This document shows, piece after piece, positions 8,528 to 16,430 of a stretch of DNA of 26,640 nucleotides; within the stretch, counting starts at the first letter, position 1, and every line of letters starts with the position of its first letter. Location: the NCBI GenBank assembly GCA_040007095.1, contig JBDTVS010000050.1:1-26640 (forward strand), in the 5' to 3' direction. This stretch comes from JBDTVS01 sp040007095 (GTDB lineage: Bacteria; Acidobacteriota; Vicinamibacteria; Vicinamibacterales; CAVVIG01). The position numbers and the translations under genes are program-made. Below the pieces are notes generated by a model. It saw only the letters and a program-made list of their open reading frames with translations, was not told where the DNA came from and searched no databases.

Positions 8528-9358
8528 TTACTGCCGCGCCCACGGGGGCGTCCACCGCTTGATTCGCCCCTCCCACAGACTCTTGTTGTTCTCTTCGCAC
8601 GAGTACTCGAAGAGCGGCTGGTCCAGCCGCGTGAATACGCGCTCGTTGCTCCACGGCCTGGTGTAGGCCTTCGGATCGTTGATGGTGATCGTCTGACCGA
8701 TGCGATCGGCGTCGAGCCGCCTGAAGGTCTGCGTCACGCGTAACTGGTCGCTGTGGGGATGGCCGATGGTGTCCAGGCGCGTATAGCCATTGAACCCCTG
8801 CGATTCGACCACGAGCGTATCGCCCTCCCAGCGCGCCAGCGAGTAGCCGTACCAGGAGGGGTTGCCCTCCGCGTGCTTGGGCAGCGTGCTGCTGAACGGA
8901 ACGATGTGGTGCAGCATGTCGAGCTCGAACAGGAAGGCGATGTGGCGATCGTCCTGCATGATCTGAATCGGATACGGTGCGTTCATCATCCGTGTCAGGC
9001 CGTACGGAAAGCAGTTGCCGGTGGCGTCGTCAGTGTTCGCGTCGTACGCGGTCCAGGCCTGAAGCCCCCACGGCGTAAACGGCAACTCGGTGCGGTTGCC
9101 CTTCACGGACATCGCCTGACGCGCGGCTGGCGTGTCGGCCGGCGAGAACGGGGCCTCCGCATAGCCGACCTGATTGCGCCCGTTACGCGTCATATCCGGG
9201 ACATACGGTGCGGACCAGACGCCGCTGAAGTCGGGTTTGCCGTTGGACTGGCGGGGCGCCGGGCCTGCCGCGGGCCTGCTGCCGGGCGCCGGTGCCTGCG
9301 CCACGAGAGGCAACGAAATTGCGAGAACGATAGCCGCCGCAGAAAACGCTCTCTTCAT
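8528..9358 (-). CDS. Secreted 'GKPDFSGVW' family protein of unknown function
   Basis: This 276-residue exported protein belongs to a family often present in many copies in Acidobacteriota genomes. The mature protein opens with a Pro/Ala-rich linker and the hallmark NGKPDFSGVWSAPYVP. Later come 'YPIQIMQDDRHIAFLFELD', 'WEGDTLVVESQGFN' and a C-terminal 'ITINDPKAYTRPW...EYSCEENN'. These recall a beta-rich, lipocalin-like fold, and no catalytic motif is evident. The frame extends upstream to 9646, but the ATG at 9358 is chosen because it starts a clean Sec signal (MKRAFSAAAIVLAISLPLVAQA). It converges on the TauD-like gene, with 57 bp between the two stop codons. The biochemical role is not known to me. 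Confidence 0.85.
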   Translation of the reverse strand: MKRAFSAAAIVLAISLPLVAQAPAPGSRPAAGPAPRQSNGKPDFSGVWSAPYVPDMTRNGRNQVGYAEAPFSPADTPAARQAMSVKGNRTELPFTPWGLQAWTAYDANTDDATGNCFPYGLTRMMNAPYPIQIMQDDRHIAFLFELDMLHHIVPFSSTLPKHAEGNPSWYGYSLARWEGDTLVVESQGFNGYTRLDTIGHPHSDQLRVTQTFRRLDADRIGQTITINDPKAYTRPWSNERVFTRLDQPLFEYSCEENNKSLWEGRIKRWTPPWARQ

Positions 9359-9739
9359 AGGCACGATGATACCAGCCTCGGGAATGCGTTGCGGCGGGTA
9401 CGAGCCGCACGAATCTGGCGTCGGATCGAGCATCAGTCCCATCAAAGAGCTCGGCGCCTCCTCGGCGAAGGTCGTCTTGACAAGGTCGTCGTTTGGAATT
9501 GACTCGCGCCGGTACGTGATATAGAGTCCAGCCGCCTTCACTCGCCCGCGCGGATTCGTGCTCCCAACAGGGAAAGAAGCCCCGATGCCGAGAAGAGCGA
9601 TTGCGCCCGTGTCGGATGCGTTTCCCCGCAGTGGCCCGATGGCCATCCCCGCAGCAGCCTGCCAGCGTCAGTTACGGTCCGCGACTTCCGGCCTCAGAAA
9701 TCCGTTAACCAGAGCGCCACTCAAGAGGGAGTAAATCGC
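9359..9739 (+). promoter_or_regulatory. Leader and promoter region of the TonB receptor gene, with possible RNA structure
   Basis: This 381-bp region has no convincing gene. TTGACT (9499-9504) and TATAGA (9520-9525) are 15 nt apart with TG at 9517-9518, an extended -10. Transcription from there would give a leader of about 210 nt. Within it, GGGAAA (9570-9575) can pair with TTTCCC (9621-9626) around an inner CCGA/TCGG pairing (9582-9585 with 9612-9615). Alternatively, TCCC-AACA-GGGA (9562-9573) forms a small hairpin that would block the long helix. A purine-rich Shine-Dalgarno (AAGAGGGAG, 9723-9731) precedes the receptor ATG. The structure is judged by eye only. Confidence 0.35.
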
Positions 9740-12685
9740 ATGCGAGGCCTGTCCTTTTCAGTGCTCGTCCGGCACGTGGTCCTGGTGCTGTTGTGTGGGC
9801 TGCTGTCGTCGGCCGCGGGGGCGCAGCAAACGACCAGCGGCATCGCGGGGACCGTCAGAGACGGGTCAGGCGCCGTGCTGCCAGGCGTGACGGTGGAAGC
9901 CGCCAGCCCGGTCCTCATCGAAAAGGTCCGCAGCGTGGTCACCAACGGCGAGGGCCGGTTCAACATCGTCGACCTGCGGCCCGGCACGTATGTCGTCACA
10001 TTCGGAATCACCGGTTTCAGTACCGTCAAGCGAGAAGGTATTGAGCTGACGGCGGGCTTTACCGCCACGGTAAATGCCGACCTCCAGGTTGGCGCCCTCG
10101 CGGAGACGATCACGGTGAGTGGCGCAACGCCGCTCGTCGACGTTCAGAACATGCGCAAGCAGACGGTGATGTCGAAGGATCTGCTCGACACCCTGCCCAC
10201 GAGCACGAAGAATTTGAACAATGTGGCGACGATCACTCCGGGGTTCGCGTCAAGCCTCGCCCAGGACGTCGTCGGCGGCTATACCACCCAGGTCGGCGGC
10301 GGTGCCTATCACGGGAAGAGCGGCAGCAATGTCACGTTTGATGGCATGGGGATCCAGCATTCCTCAGGGAACATGGGCTATACGCCCAACACGGCCCTCA
10401 CGGAAGAAGTGACGCTGTCAACCAGCGGCATTTCGGCCGAAAGCAACGCCGACGGCCCTGTGGCGAACATGGTTCCCAAGGAGGGCGGCAACAACTTCAG
10501 GGGCAATACTTCCGGTCTGTTCAGCGGCAACAAGTTTCAGATGAACAACTTGACAGACGAACTGCGCGCCAAGGGTCTCACGACGGTGAACGAGGTCGTA
10601 AGGGTCTGGGACGGCACGTTTTCGATTGGTGGTCCGATCAAGCAGGACAAAGTCTGGTTCTTCGCCTCGTTCCGCGAGTGGGGCAGTGAGCGTCAGGGCG
10701 CCGGCAAGTTCTGGAACCTGACGCAGGGCACCCTGTTCTACACTCCAGACCCGGCTCGCCCCGCAACCGGCTACGAATGGTACGAGTCGAAGGCCGCGCG
10801 CATCACGTGGCAGGCGTCACCAAAAAACAAGTTCAACGTCTTCGTCGATCGGCAGCGAAACTGCAACTGCCATGGAAATGTGGGGGCGACGACGTCGGTC
10901 AATCCGCCGGAATCGACGCTTGGTTATCACTTCGACCCGGACGCGCTATATCAGGTCACGTGGAATTCGCCCAGGACCGGCAAGCTGCTGCTCGAGGCCG
11001 GCGTGGGAGCCGCGTGGCAAAGCTGGCCCGCCGAGCCCCAGCCAGGCGTCACGCTGAACGACATTTCCGTCACGGAGCAGTCGACAGGGATGACCTACAA
11101 CTCGTCCCTGACCTACAACGCGATTCAGGACGTGCCCCGCTTCACCCAGCGCTTTTCTTTGTCCTACGTGACCGGGTCACATAACTTCAAGACTGGGCTC
11201 CAGCTCGAGGAGACGATCCAGAATCTCAGCACGGAAGCGAACGGTAACGTGAATTACCGGTTCAACAATCGCATCCCGAACCAGATTACGCAGTATGCCA
11301 CCCCGTACCTTCGGAAAAACCGCAATCGGGATCTGGGAATCTACGTGCAGGATCAATGGGCCATCAAGCGCCTGACGCTCAACTACGGTCTCCGGTACGA
11401 CTACTTCTACGGGTACATCCCTGCCCAGCACGTCGACGCCACGCCGAATGGTTGGCTGCCGGCGCGAGACTTCCCCGAGGTGACGAGCACTCCCTCATGG
11501 AAGGACCTGAATCCGCGGGGTGGGGCCGTGTTCGACCTGTTCGGCGACGGCAAGACGGCGCTCAAGGTGACGATGGGCCGCTACGTGGCCAAGACCACGA
11601 CCGCCATCACGCAAAACAACAACCCGATCACGACCTCGGTCAACAGCGTCACCAGAGTCTGGAACGATACCAACGGGAACTACGTTCCGGACTGCGACCT
11701 GGGGAACCGGGCCGCCAACGGCGAGTGCCTGGCGTTGTCCAATCAGAATTTCGGAGGGCTCAACGTTACCACCCTCTACGACGACGACGTGCTGCGGGGG
11801 TTTGGGGTTCGTGGCTACAACTGGGACTTCACGACCGAGCTGCAGCGCGAGATCACGTCCAGGCTGTCGGTGAGCGGCGGCTATTACCGCAACTGGTACG
11901 GAAATTTCAGCGTGACCAGGAACACGTTGACGACGCCGGCGGACTATGCGGCGTACTGCATCACGGCGCCAAGTGATTCGCGGTTGCCTGGCGGCGGCGG
12001 CTACCCGATCTGCGACCTTGCCGATGTCTCGTTGCAGAGGTTCGGCCAGGTGTTCAGCCAGATTCAGCAGTCGTCGGTGTTCGGGAACCAGCAGCAGATC
12101 AATGATTTTTTCGGGATTTCCATGAACGCGCGATTTCGCTCGGGCGCGCGGTTGTCCGGCGGCCTCGATCTGGGACGCACGGTGACCGATAGCTGCTTCA
12201 TCGTCGACAGCGTTCAGAACCTGCTGAACTGTCATAACGTCCTGGACTACTCCCACACCGCCCAGGTCAAGTTCAACGGAAACATCCCCTTGCCGGCCAA
12301 CTTCGTCGTGAGTGGCGTGTTCCAGAGTCTTCCCGGGGCGACCATCACGGCCAGCTACACGGCGCCCAACGCTGCGATCGTCCCATCGTTGGGTCGCGAT
12401 CTTTCGGCCTGTGGGGGTCGGACTCCGTGTACGTCCAACGCCACGGTGCCACTGGTCGCGGCCAACACACTCTTCAACCCCCGCGTCAGCCGGCTCGATC
12501 TTCGTTTGGGCAAACGGCTGGCGATCGGGCCGACCAAGCGTTTGCAAACCAACTTCGACGTGTTCAACGTGATGAATGCGAGCTATGTACTCGGCCAGAA
12601 CAATACCTTCGGCAGCACCTGGCAAAAACCCTCGCAGACGATGGACGGCCGCATGTTCCAGTTGAGCGCCAACCTGACCTTCTGA
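9740..12685 (+). CDS. TonB-dependent receptor with carboxypeptidase-regulatory N-terminal domain (Oar-like)
   Basis: This 981-residue outer-membrane receptor should import a ligand too large or scarce for porins, driven by TonB. Residues 1-30 are a Sec signal ending in AGAQQ. Residues 32-115 form a carboxypeptidase-regulatory-like domain ('SGIAGTVRDGSGAVLPGVTVEA', 'GRFNIVDLRPGTYVVTFGITGF'). A plug-like region follows ('DLLDTLPTSTKNLNNVATITPGF' and on), then a long beta-barrel rich in alternating aromatic strands with 'DQWAIKRLTLNYGLRYDYF' and a final strand ending FQLSANLTF, as outer-membrane proteins do. Length and layout match the large Acidobacteriota Oar-like family. The substrate cannot be read from the sequence. 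The downstream lipoprotein pair may work with it, although a terminator-like hairpin lies between them. Confidence 0.93.
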   Translation: MRGLSFSVLVRHVVLVLLCGLLSSAAGAQQTTSGIAGTVRDGSGAVLPGVTVEAASPVLIEKVRSVVTNGEGRFNIVDLRPGTYVVTFGITGFSTVKREGIELTAGFTATVNADLQVGALAETITVSGATPLVDVQNMRKQTVMSKDLLDTLPTSTKNLNNVATITPGFASSLAQDVVGGYTTQVGGGAYHGKSGSNVTFDGMGIQHSSGNMGYTPNTALTEEVTLSTSGISAESNADGPVANMVPKEGGNNFRGNTSGLFSGNKFQMNNLTDELRAKGLTTVNEVVRVWDGTFSIGGPIKQDKVWFFASFREWGSERQGAGKFWNLTQGTLFYTPDPARPATGYEWYESKAARITWQASPKNKFNVFVDRQRNCNCHGNVGATTSVNPPESTLGYHFDPDALYQVTWNSPRTGKLLLEAGVGAAWQSWPAEPQPGVTLNDISVTEQSTGMTYNSSLTYNAIQDVPRFTQRFSLSYVTGSHNFKTGLQLEETIQNLSTEANGNVNYRFNNRIPNQITQYATPYLRKNRNRDLGIYVQDQWAIKRLTLNYGLRYDYFYGYIPAQHVDATPNGWLPARDFPEVTSTPSWKDLNPRGGAVFDLFGDGKTALKVTMGRYVAKTTTAITQNNNPITTSVNSVTRVWNDTNGNYVPDCDLGNRAANGECLALSNQNFGGLNVTTLYDDDVLRGFGVRGYNWDFTTELQREITSRLSVSGGYYRNWYGNFSVTRNTLTTPADYAAYCITAPSDSRLPGGGGYPICDLADVSLQRFGQVFSQIQQSSVFGNQQQINDFFGISMNARFRSGARLSGGLDLGRTVTDSCFIVDSVQNLLNCHNVLDYSHTAQVKFNGNIPLPANFVVSGVFQSLPGATITASYTAPNAAIVPSLGRDLSACGGRTPCTSNATVPLVAANTLFNPRVSRLDLRLGKRLAIGPTKRLQTNFDVFNVMNASYVLGQNNTFGSTWQKPSQTMDGRMFQLSANLTF

Positions 12686-12699
12686 AGAACATCCTCCCG

Positions 12700-12724
12700 G
12701 GCGGGACCAGTCGACGGTCCCGCC
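12700..12724 (+). terminator. Hairpin after the TonB receptor gene
   Basis: GGCGGGACC (12700-12708) and GGTCCCGCC (12716-12724) form a perfect 9-bp stem with a 7-nt loop, 15 bp after the receptor stop codon. No T-run follows, so it may act as a weak or Rho-assisted terminator or as an mRNA 3'-end stabiliser. Confidence 0.55.
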
Positions 12725-12788
12725 GGCCATCGTGGCTTCGTTCCGGCAGCCCAGTGGACTGTGCCAGTCATTCGTCAAGCCAAAAACT

Positions 12789-12859
12789 GCCACGACGACA
12801 CGAAAATACAAAGAACAAATCCGTATTCTGTTAGGTTGTTGGCTTCGTGCCTTCGTGGC
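12789..12859. repeat. Imperfect inverted repeat of CACGAAG-type units
   Basis: GCCACGACGACACGAA (12789-12804) and TTCGTGCCTTCGTGGC (12844-12859) pair at 14 of 16 positions around a 39-nt AT-richer loop. The arms are built from repeated CACGA units, and such 'CACGAAGGCACGAAG' strings occur as intergenic repeats in various soil bacteria (from memory). It sits between the receptor terminator and the CRTAC1-like gene. Confidence 0.45.
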
Positions 12860-12893
12860 TGCATGTTAGAAATGACGCGTACGCGCCGCTAGA

Positions 12894-14696
12894 ATGGACT
12901 CCAGATTTCCGTCTCGCCTCGCAGGCTCGCGGACGTGGCTCGTGCTGCTCCTGGCGTTGACCGCCAGCTGCAAGGCTGATCGCAACACCCGGGCGCCGAG
13001 CGCGGCAGCAAGCGCGGGGAAGACCAGAGAAGCCGAGTGGTTCGTCGATCGGGCGCAGGAAACGGGCATCGACTTCGTGCACTTCAACGGCATGTCGGGC
13101 GAGTTCTATTTCCCGGAAAACATGGCGCCCGGTGTCGCGTTGTTCGACTACGACAACGACGGCGACCTGGATGTCTATCTCGTTCAGGGACGGATGCTCG
13201 GGCCGGGCAAGGCGCCCAGTCAGGCCCTGTTCCCGCCCCGGAACCCGTTGCCGCTCAAGGGTCGGCTCTTCCGCAACGACTTGAAGATTGAAGAAGACGG
13301 GGCGCGCACGCTGCATTTCACGGACGTCACGGATCAGAGCGGCATCGACGCACCTGGTTTTGGCATGGGGGTAGCGACCGGCGACGTCAACAACGACGGG
13401 TGTGTTGATCTCTATCTCACCAATTTCGGACGGAACCGACTGTTTCGCAACAACTGCGACGGAACCTTCACGGACATCTCACAAGAGAGTGGAACGGATG
13501 ACACGGGCTTCTCCGTCTCCGCTTCGTTCGTGGACTACGATCGCGACGGATGGCTGGATCTCTATGTGGGCAACTACCTGGACTACAGCATCGAGACGAA
13601 CAAGAGATGCTTCCGTCCGTCGGGCGAACGGGACTACTGTCCTCCCAGCGCGTATCGGGCGCGGCGGGACCGGCTCCATCACAACAATCGCAACGGGACC
13701 TTCACTGATGTCACGGCCAGGGCCCTGGTGGGAGGCGCATTTGGACCCGCGCTCGGTGTCGTTGCGGCGGATTTCAATGGCGACGGGTGGCCCGATCTCC
13801 TGGTCACCAATGACAATCAGGAGAACCTGCTGTGGATGAACCAGCGCGACGGCACCTTCAAGAACACGGCGCTGACGTCCGGCACAGCCTTGACCGCAGA
13901 GGGCAGGGCTGAGGCGAGCATGGGCGTCGACGCCGGCGACTTCGACAACGATGGCGACGAAGATCTCTTCATGACGGAACTCACAGGTGAAGGGTCCAAT
14001 CTGTTTGCCAATGACGGGGCCGGTGTGTTCGAAGATCAGAGTGCGCGATCGGGACTGGGCCTCCGCAGCCTCCCTTATACCGGGTTCGGGACTGCTTGGC
14101 TCGACTTCGATAACGACGGCTGGCTGGACATCCTGACGGTCAATGGGACGATCGCCGCCATTGAGGCGCTCCGGCGGGCGAACGATCCGTTTCCGTTGCA
14201 TCAACGAAAACAGTTGTTCCGCAATCTCGGCAACGGCCAGTTCGAGGACGTCAGCGGCCGCGCCGGTGCGGCGTTCCAGTTGTCCGAGGTCGGTCGCGGC
14301 GCCGCCTTCGGGGATGTCGACAACGACGGTGATATGGACGTGCTGGTGGGCAATGCCGCGGGGCGAACGCGGCTGCTCATAAACAACGTCGGCGCGCATC
14401 ACCACTGGCTGGGATTGAGGCTCGCTGGAGAGCACGTGCCACGCGACATGTATGGCGCGCGGGTTGCCGTCTTTCGCGCGAACGGGCCCACGCTCTGGCG
14501 CCGGGCCAGGGCCGACGGGAGCTATGCCTCGGCGAATGACCCGCGAGTGCTCGTGGGGATGGGCGATTCAATCGAGCCGCCACGGGTTCGGGTTCTCTGG
14601 CCAAGCGGTCGGGTCGAGGAATTTGCCGGAGCAAAAGTCGATCGGTACACCACACTGAAGGAGGGATCGGGCACAGCGGGAGGCAGCGTCAGGTGA
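12894..14696 (+). CDS. CRTAC1-like lipoprotein with FG-GAP/VCBS repeats and ASPIC/UnbV domain
   Basis: This 600-residue protein is probably an exported lipoprotein: the N-terminus has a hydrophobic stretch ending LTASCK, a lipobox-like site. Seven calcium-binding-type DxDxDG repeats mark a beta-propeller: DYDNDGDLD (from 85), DVNNDGCVD (164), DYDRDGWLD (214), DFNGDGWPD (293), DFDNDGDED (349), DFDNDGWLD (404) and DVDNDGDMD (474). The C-terminal 90 residues are an ASPIC/UnbV domain ('HHHWLGLRLAG', 'YGARVAVF', 'RVRVLWPSGRVEEF'). The family is common in Acidobacteriota and Planctomycetota, and its function is poorly known; an extracellular binding or adhesion role is inferred. No clear Shine-Dalgarno precedes the ATG. 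Its TGA overlaps the GTG start of the TPR gene in GTGA, so translation is coupled. Confidence 0.93.
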   Translation: MDSRFPSRLAGSRTWLVLLLALTASCKADRNTRAPSAAASAGKTREAEWFVDRAQETGIDFVHFNGMSGEFYFPENMAPGVALFDYDNDGDLDVYLVQGRMLGPGKAPSQALFPPRNPLPLKGRLFRNDLKIEEDGARTLHFTDVTDQSGIDAPGFGMGVATGDVNNDGCVDLYLTNFGRNRLFRNNCDGTFTDISQESGTDDTGFSVSASFVDYDRDGWLDLYVGNYLDYSIETNKRCFRPSGERDYCPPSAYRARRDRLHHNNRNGTFTDVTARALVGGAFGPALGVVAADFNGDGWPDLLVTNDNQENLLWMNQRDGTFKNTALTSGTALTAEGRAEASMGVDAGDFDNDGDEDLFMTELTGEGSNLFANDGAGVFEDQSARSGLGLRSLPYTGFGTAWLDFDNDGWLDILTVNGTIAAIEALRRANDPFPLHQRKQLFRNLGNGQFEDVSGRAGAAFQLSEVGRGAAFGDVDNDGDMDVLVGNAAGRTRLLINNVGAHHHWLGLRLAGEHVPRDMYGARVAVFRANGPTLWRRARADGSYASANDPRVLVGMGDSIEPPRVRVLWPSGRVEEFAGAKVDRYTTLKEGSGTAGGSVR

Positions 14697-16330
14697 ACGG
14701 CACCACGAGAGCTCGAGGCTCGCTGCCTTTCATGCTGGCCGTCTTGATGGCTGGCTGCTCATCACCACATCAGCAGCAGCTCCCGGTTTCCCTACCCGAC
14801 CTGTCCCGCGCGGCGACGCCGGTGAAGGACCAACTCGGCGAACGCTACACATCACTGACGCGAAAGATCAACGGCGCGGCCACGCCGAGCGTCGAGCTTG
14901 GGAACGAATACGGAGAGACGGGAAAGCTCCTCATGGCCGCGGAGTATCGCGACGCGGCCGAGCCGTTCTTTCTCAATGCGCAGGCGCTCGTGCCGGGCGA
15001 CGCGCGGTGGCCCTACTATCTCGCGCACCTGTACAGGCTTCGGAATGAGCCTGAGAAGTCGGCGATGTGCTTCGAAAGAGCGCTCCGGCTGCGACCCGAT
15101 CACGTGGCCGCGCTCGTCTGGCTCGGCGGCCTCCACTTGCTTCAGGGCCGACCGGAAGCGGCCGAGCCGCTGTTCACGAAGGCGCTGTCGTTGCAGCCCC
15201 GCCTGGCGGCTGGGTTGTTGGGAATGGGACGCGCTGCCCTGGCGAGAAGAGACTACGCGCCGGCCGTGAAGTATCTGGAAGAGGCACTGGCGCAGGATCG
15301 GCTCGCCACGATCATCCACTATCCGCTCGCGACGGCGTACCGCGGGCTCGGCGAGGCGGAAAAGGCCGAGGCTCACCTGCGACAGCGGGGCCATGTGGAC
15401 CCCGACCTACCCGATCCCTTGATGGCGGAATTGAACGGATCGCTCCGGAGCGCAGTGACCTATGAGCGGCTGGGGCTCGACGCTCTCGACAAGAAAGAGT
15501 GGGCGAGAGCGGCGGAGTACTTCGGCAAGGGAGTCGAGCTGGCGCCGGACAACCCCTCACTGGGACACAGACTGGGAACTGCGTTGTTCCTGAATGGCGA
15601 TGCCAGCGGCGCCATGAATCAATTCGAAAATGTAGTACGGCGCTCGCCCGGATTCGCAAAGGCGCGTTACAGCCTCGGAGTGCTCCTGATCACGAGCGGC
15701 CGCGCGCACGAAGCGATCGAGCAGCTCTCGGCTGCGGTCAAGGACGATCCGAATTACCTCGAGGCGCGTTTACGGCTGGCAGATGCTCTGCGACGAAGCG
15801 GGCGGCTGGCGGAATCGCTGTCACAATACGAGGAAGTGAGCCGCATCGATCCTCATGTTGCCGAGGCACAATTCGGCTTCGCGATGACGCTCGTCCGACT
15901 CCGCCGCTACCAGGAGGCTCGCGACCGATTGGTCGAAGGGATGCGCGCCAACCCCACACAACCTGCGTTTGCCCGCGCCCTGGCCCGCGTGCTGGCCGCC
16001 GCTCCTGACGATCGTGTCCGGGATGGGCGGCAGGCTTTGGCCATGACGGACCGCCTGCTCAAAGAACAGCAGACCCTCGATTTGGGCGAGACGATGGCGA
16101 TGACATTGGCTGAACTGGGGCATTACGAGCAGGCGGCGACGCTGCAGCGTGAGGTGATGGCAGCGGTCAGGAAAGCCGGCCGCGAGGACGTCCTGCGGCA
16201 GCTGCGCGTCAATCTCGAGCGTTATCAGCGCCATGAACCTTGCCGCTCGCCGCTGAGACCGGATGACCCGGTCGATGCTTTCGAGGCCGGTGTGGAGCCC
16301 GGCTACTCCGAGGCGAATCGCCAATTCTGA
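14693..16330 (+). CDS. Tetratricopeptide-repeat lipoprotein
   Basis: This 545-residue protein starts at GTG inside the stop of the upstream gene (4-nt overlap). The signal ends in a good lipobox, VLMAGCSS, so it is likely anchored to a membrane by lipid. From about residue 65 to 480 it is built of tandem 34-residue TPR units, with typical signatures such as 'AEPFFLNAQALVPGDARWPYYLAHLYRL', 'MCFERALRLRPDHVAALVWLGGL' and 'PLFTKALSLQPRLAAGLLGMG'. TPR proteins act as protein-protein scaffolds, and no enzymatic motif is seen. The tight coupling suggests it partners with the FG-GAP/ASPIC lipoprotein at the cell surface. The partner assignment is inferred from context only. Confidence 0.92.
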   Translation: MNGTTRARGSLPFMLAVLMAGCSSPHQQQLPVSLPDLSRAATPVKDQLGERYTSLTRKINGAATPSVELGNEYGETGKLLMAAEYRDAAEPFFLNAQALVPGDARWPYYLAHLYRLRNEPEKSAMCFERALRLRPDHVAALVWLGGLHLLQGRPEAAEPLFTKALSLQPRLAAGLLGMGRAALARRDYAPAVKYLEEALAQDRLATIIHYPLATAYRGLGEAEKAEAHLRQRGHVDPDLPDPLMAELNGSLRSAVTYERLGLDALDKKEWARAAEYFGKGVELAPDNPSLGHRLGTALFLNGDASGAMNQFENVVRRSPGFAKARYSLGVLLITSGRAHEAIEQLSAAVKDDPNYLEARLRLADALRRSGRLAESLSQYEEVSRIDPHVAEAQFGFAMTLVRLRRYQEARDRLVEGMRANPTQPAFARALARVLAAAPDDRVRDGRQALAMTDRLLKEQQTLDLGETMAMTLAELGHYEQAATLQREVMAAVRKAGREDVLRQLRVNLERYQRHEPCRSPLRPDDPVDAFEAGVEPGYSEANRQF

Positions 16331-16430
16331 GTCGTGGCGCACAACGACGCCACACGATATATCGTCGCCGTTCTGTCCAGAGCATGGCCCAAATGCATTG
16401 GCAGCGGCTCGACGAATGATCCGGAGGCTC
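16331..16430. terminator. Convergent intergenic region with a hairpin and a 12-bp palindrome
   Basis: Between the convergent TPR and transporter genes, GTGGCG (16334-16339) pairs with CGCCAC (16348-16353) over an 8-nt loop. It is followed directly by the perfect palindrome ACGATATATCGT (16354-16365). The hairpin just after the TPR stop could end transcription. The palindrome could be a second stem or a protein-binding site. Confidence 0.4.

Noticed and set aside
9359..9646. 96-residue N-terminal extension of the GKPDFSGVW-family protein
   Set aside because: It would bury a clean signal peptide that begins at 9358.
9560..9700. Cobalamin riboswitch in the receptor leader
   Set aside because: Only an AACAGGGAA-like string matches; the B12 box and the GCCACTG block are not seen.
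11495..12811. Minus-strand open frame opposite the TonB receptor
   Set aside because: No recognisable motifs; antisense to a clear beta-barrel gene.
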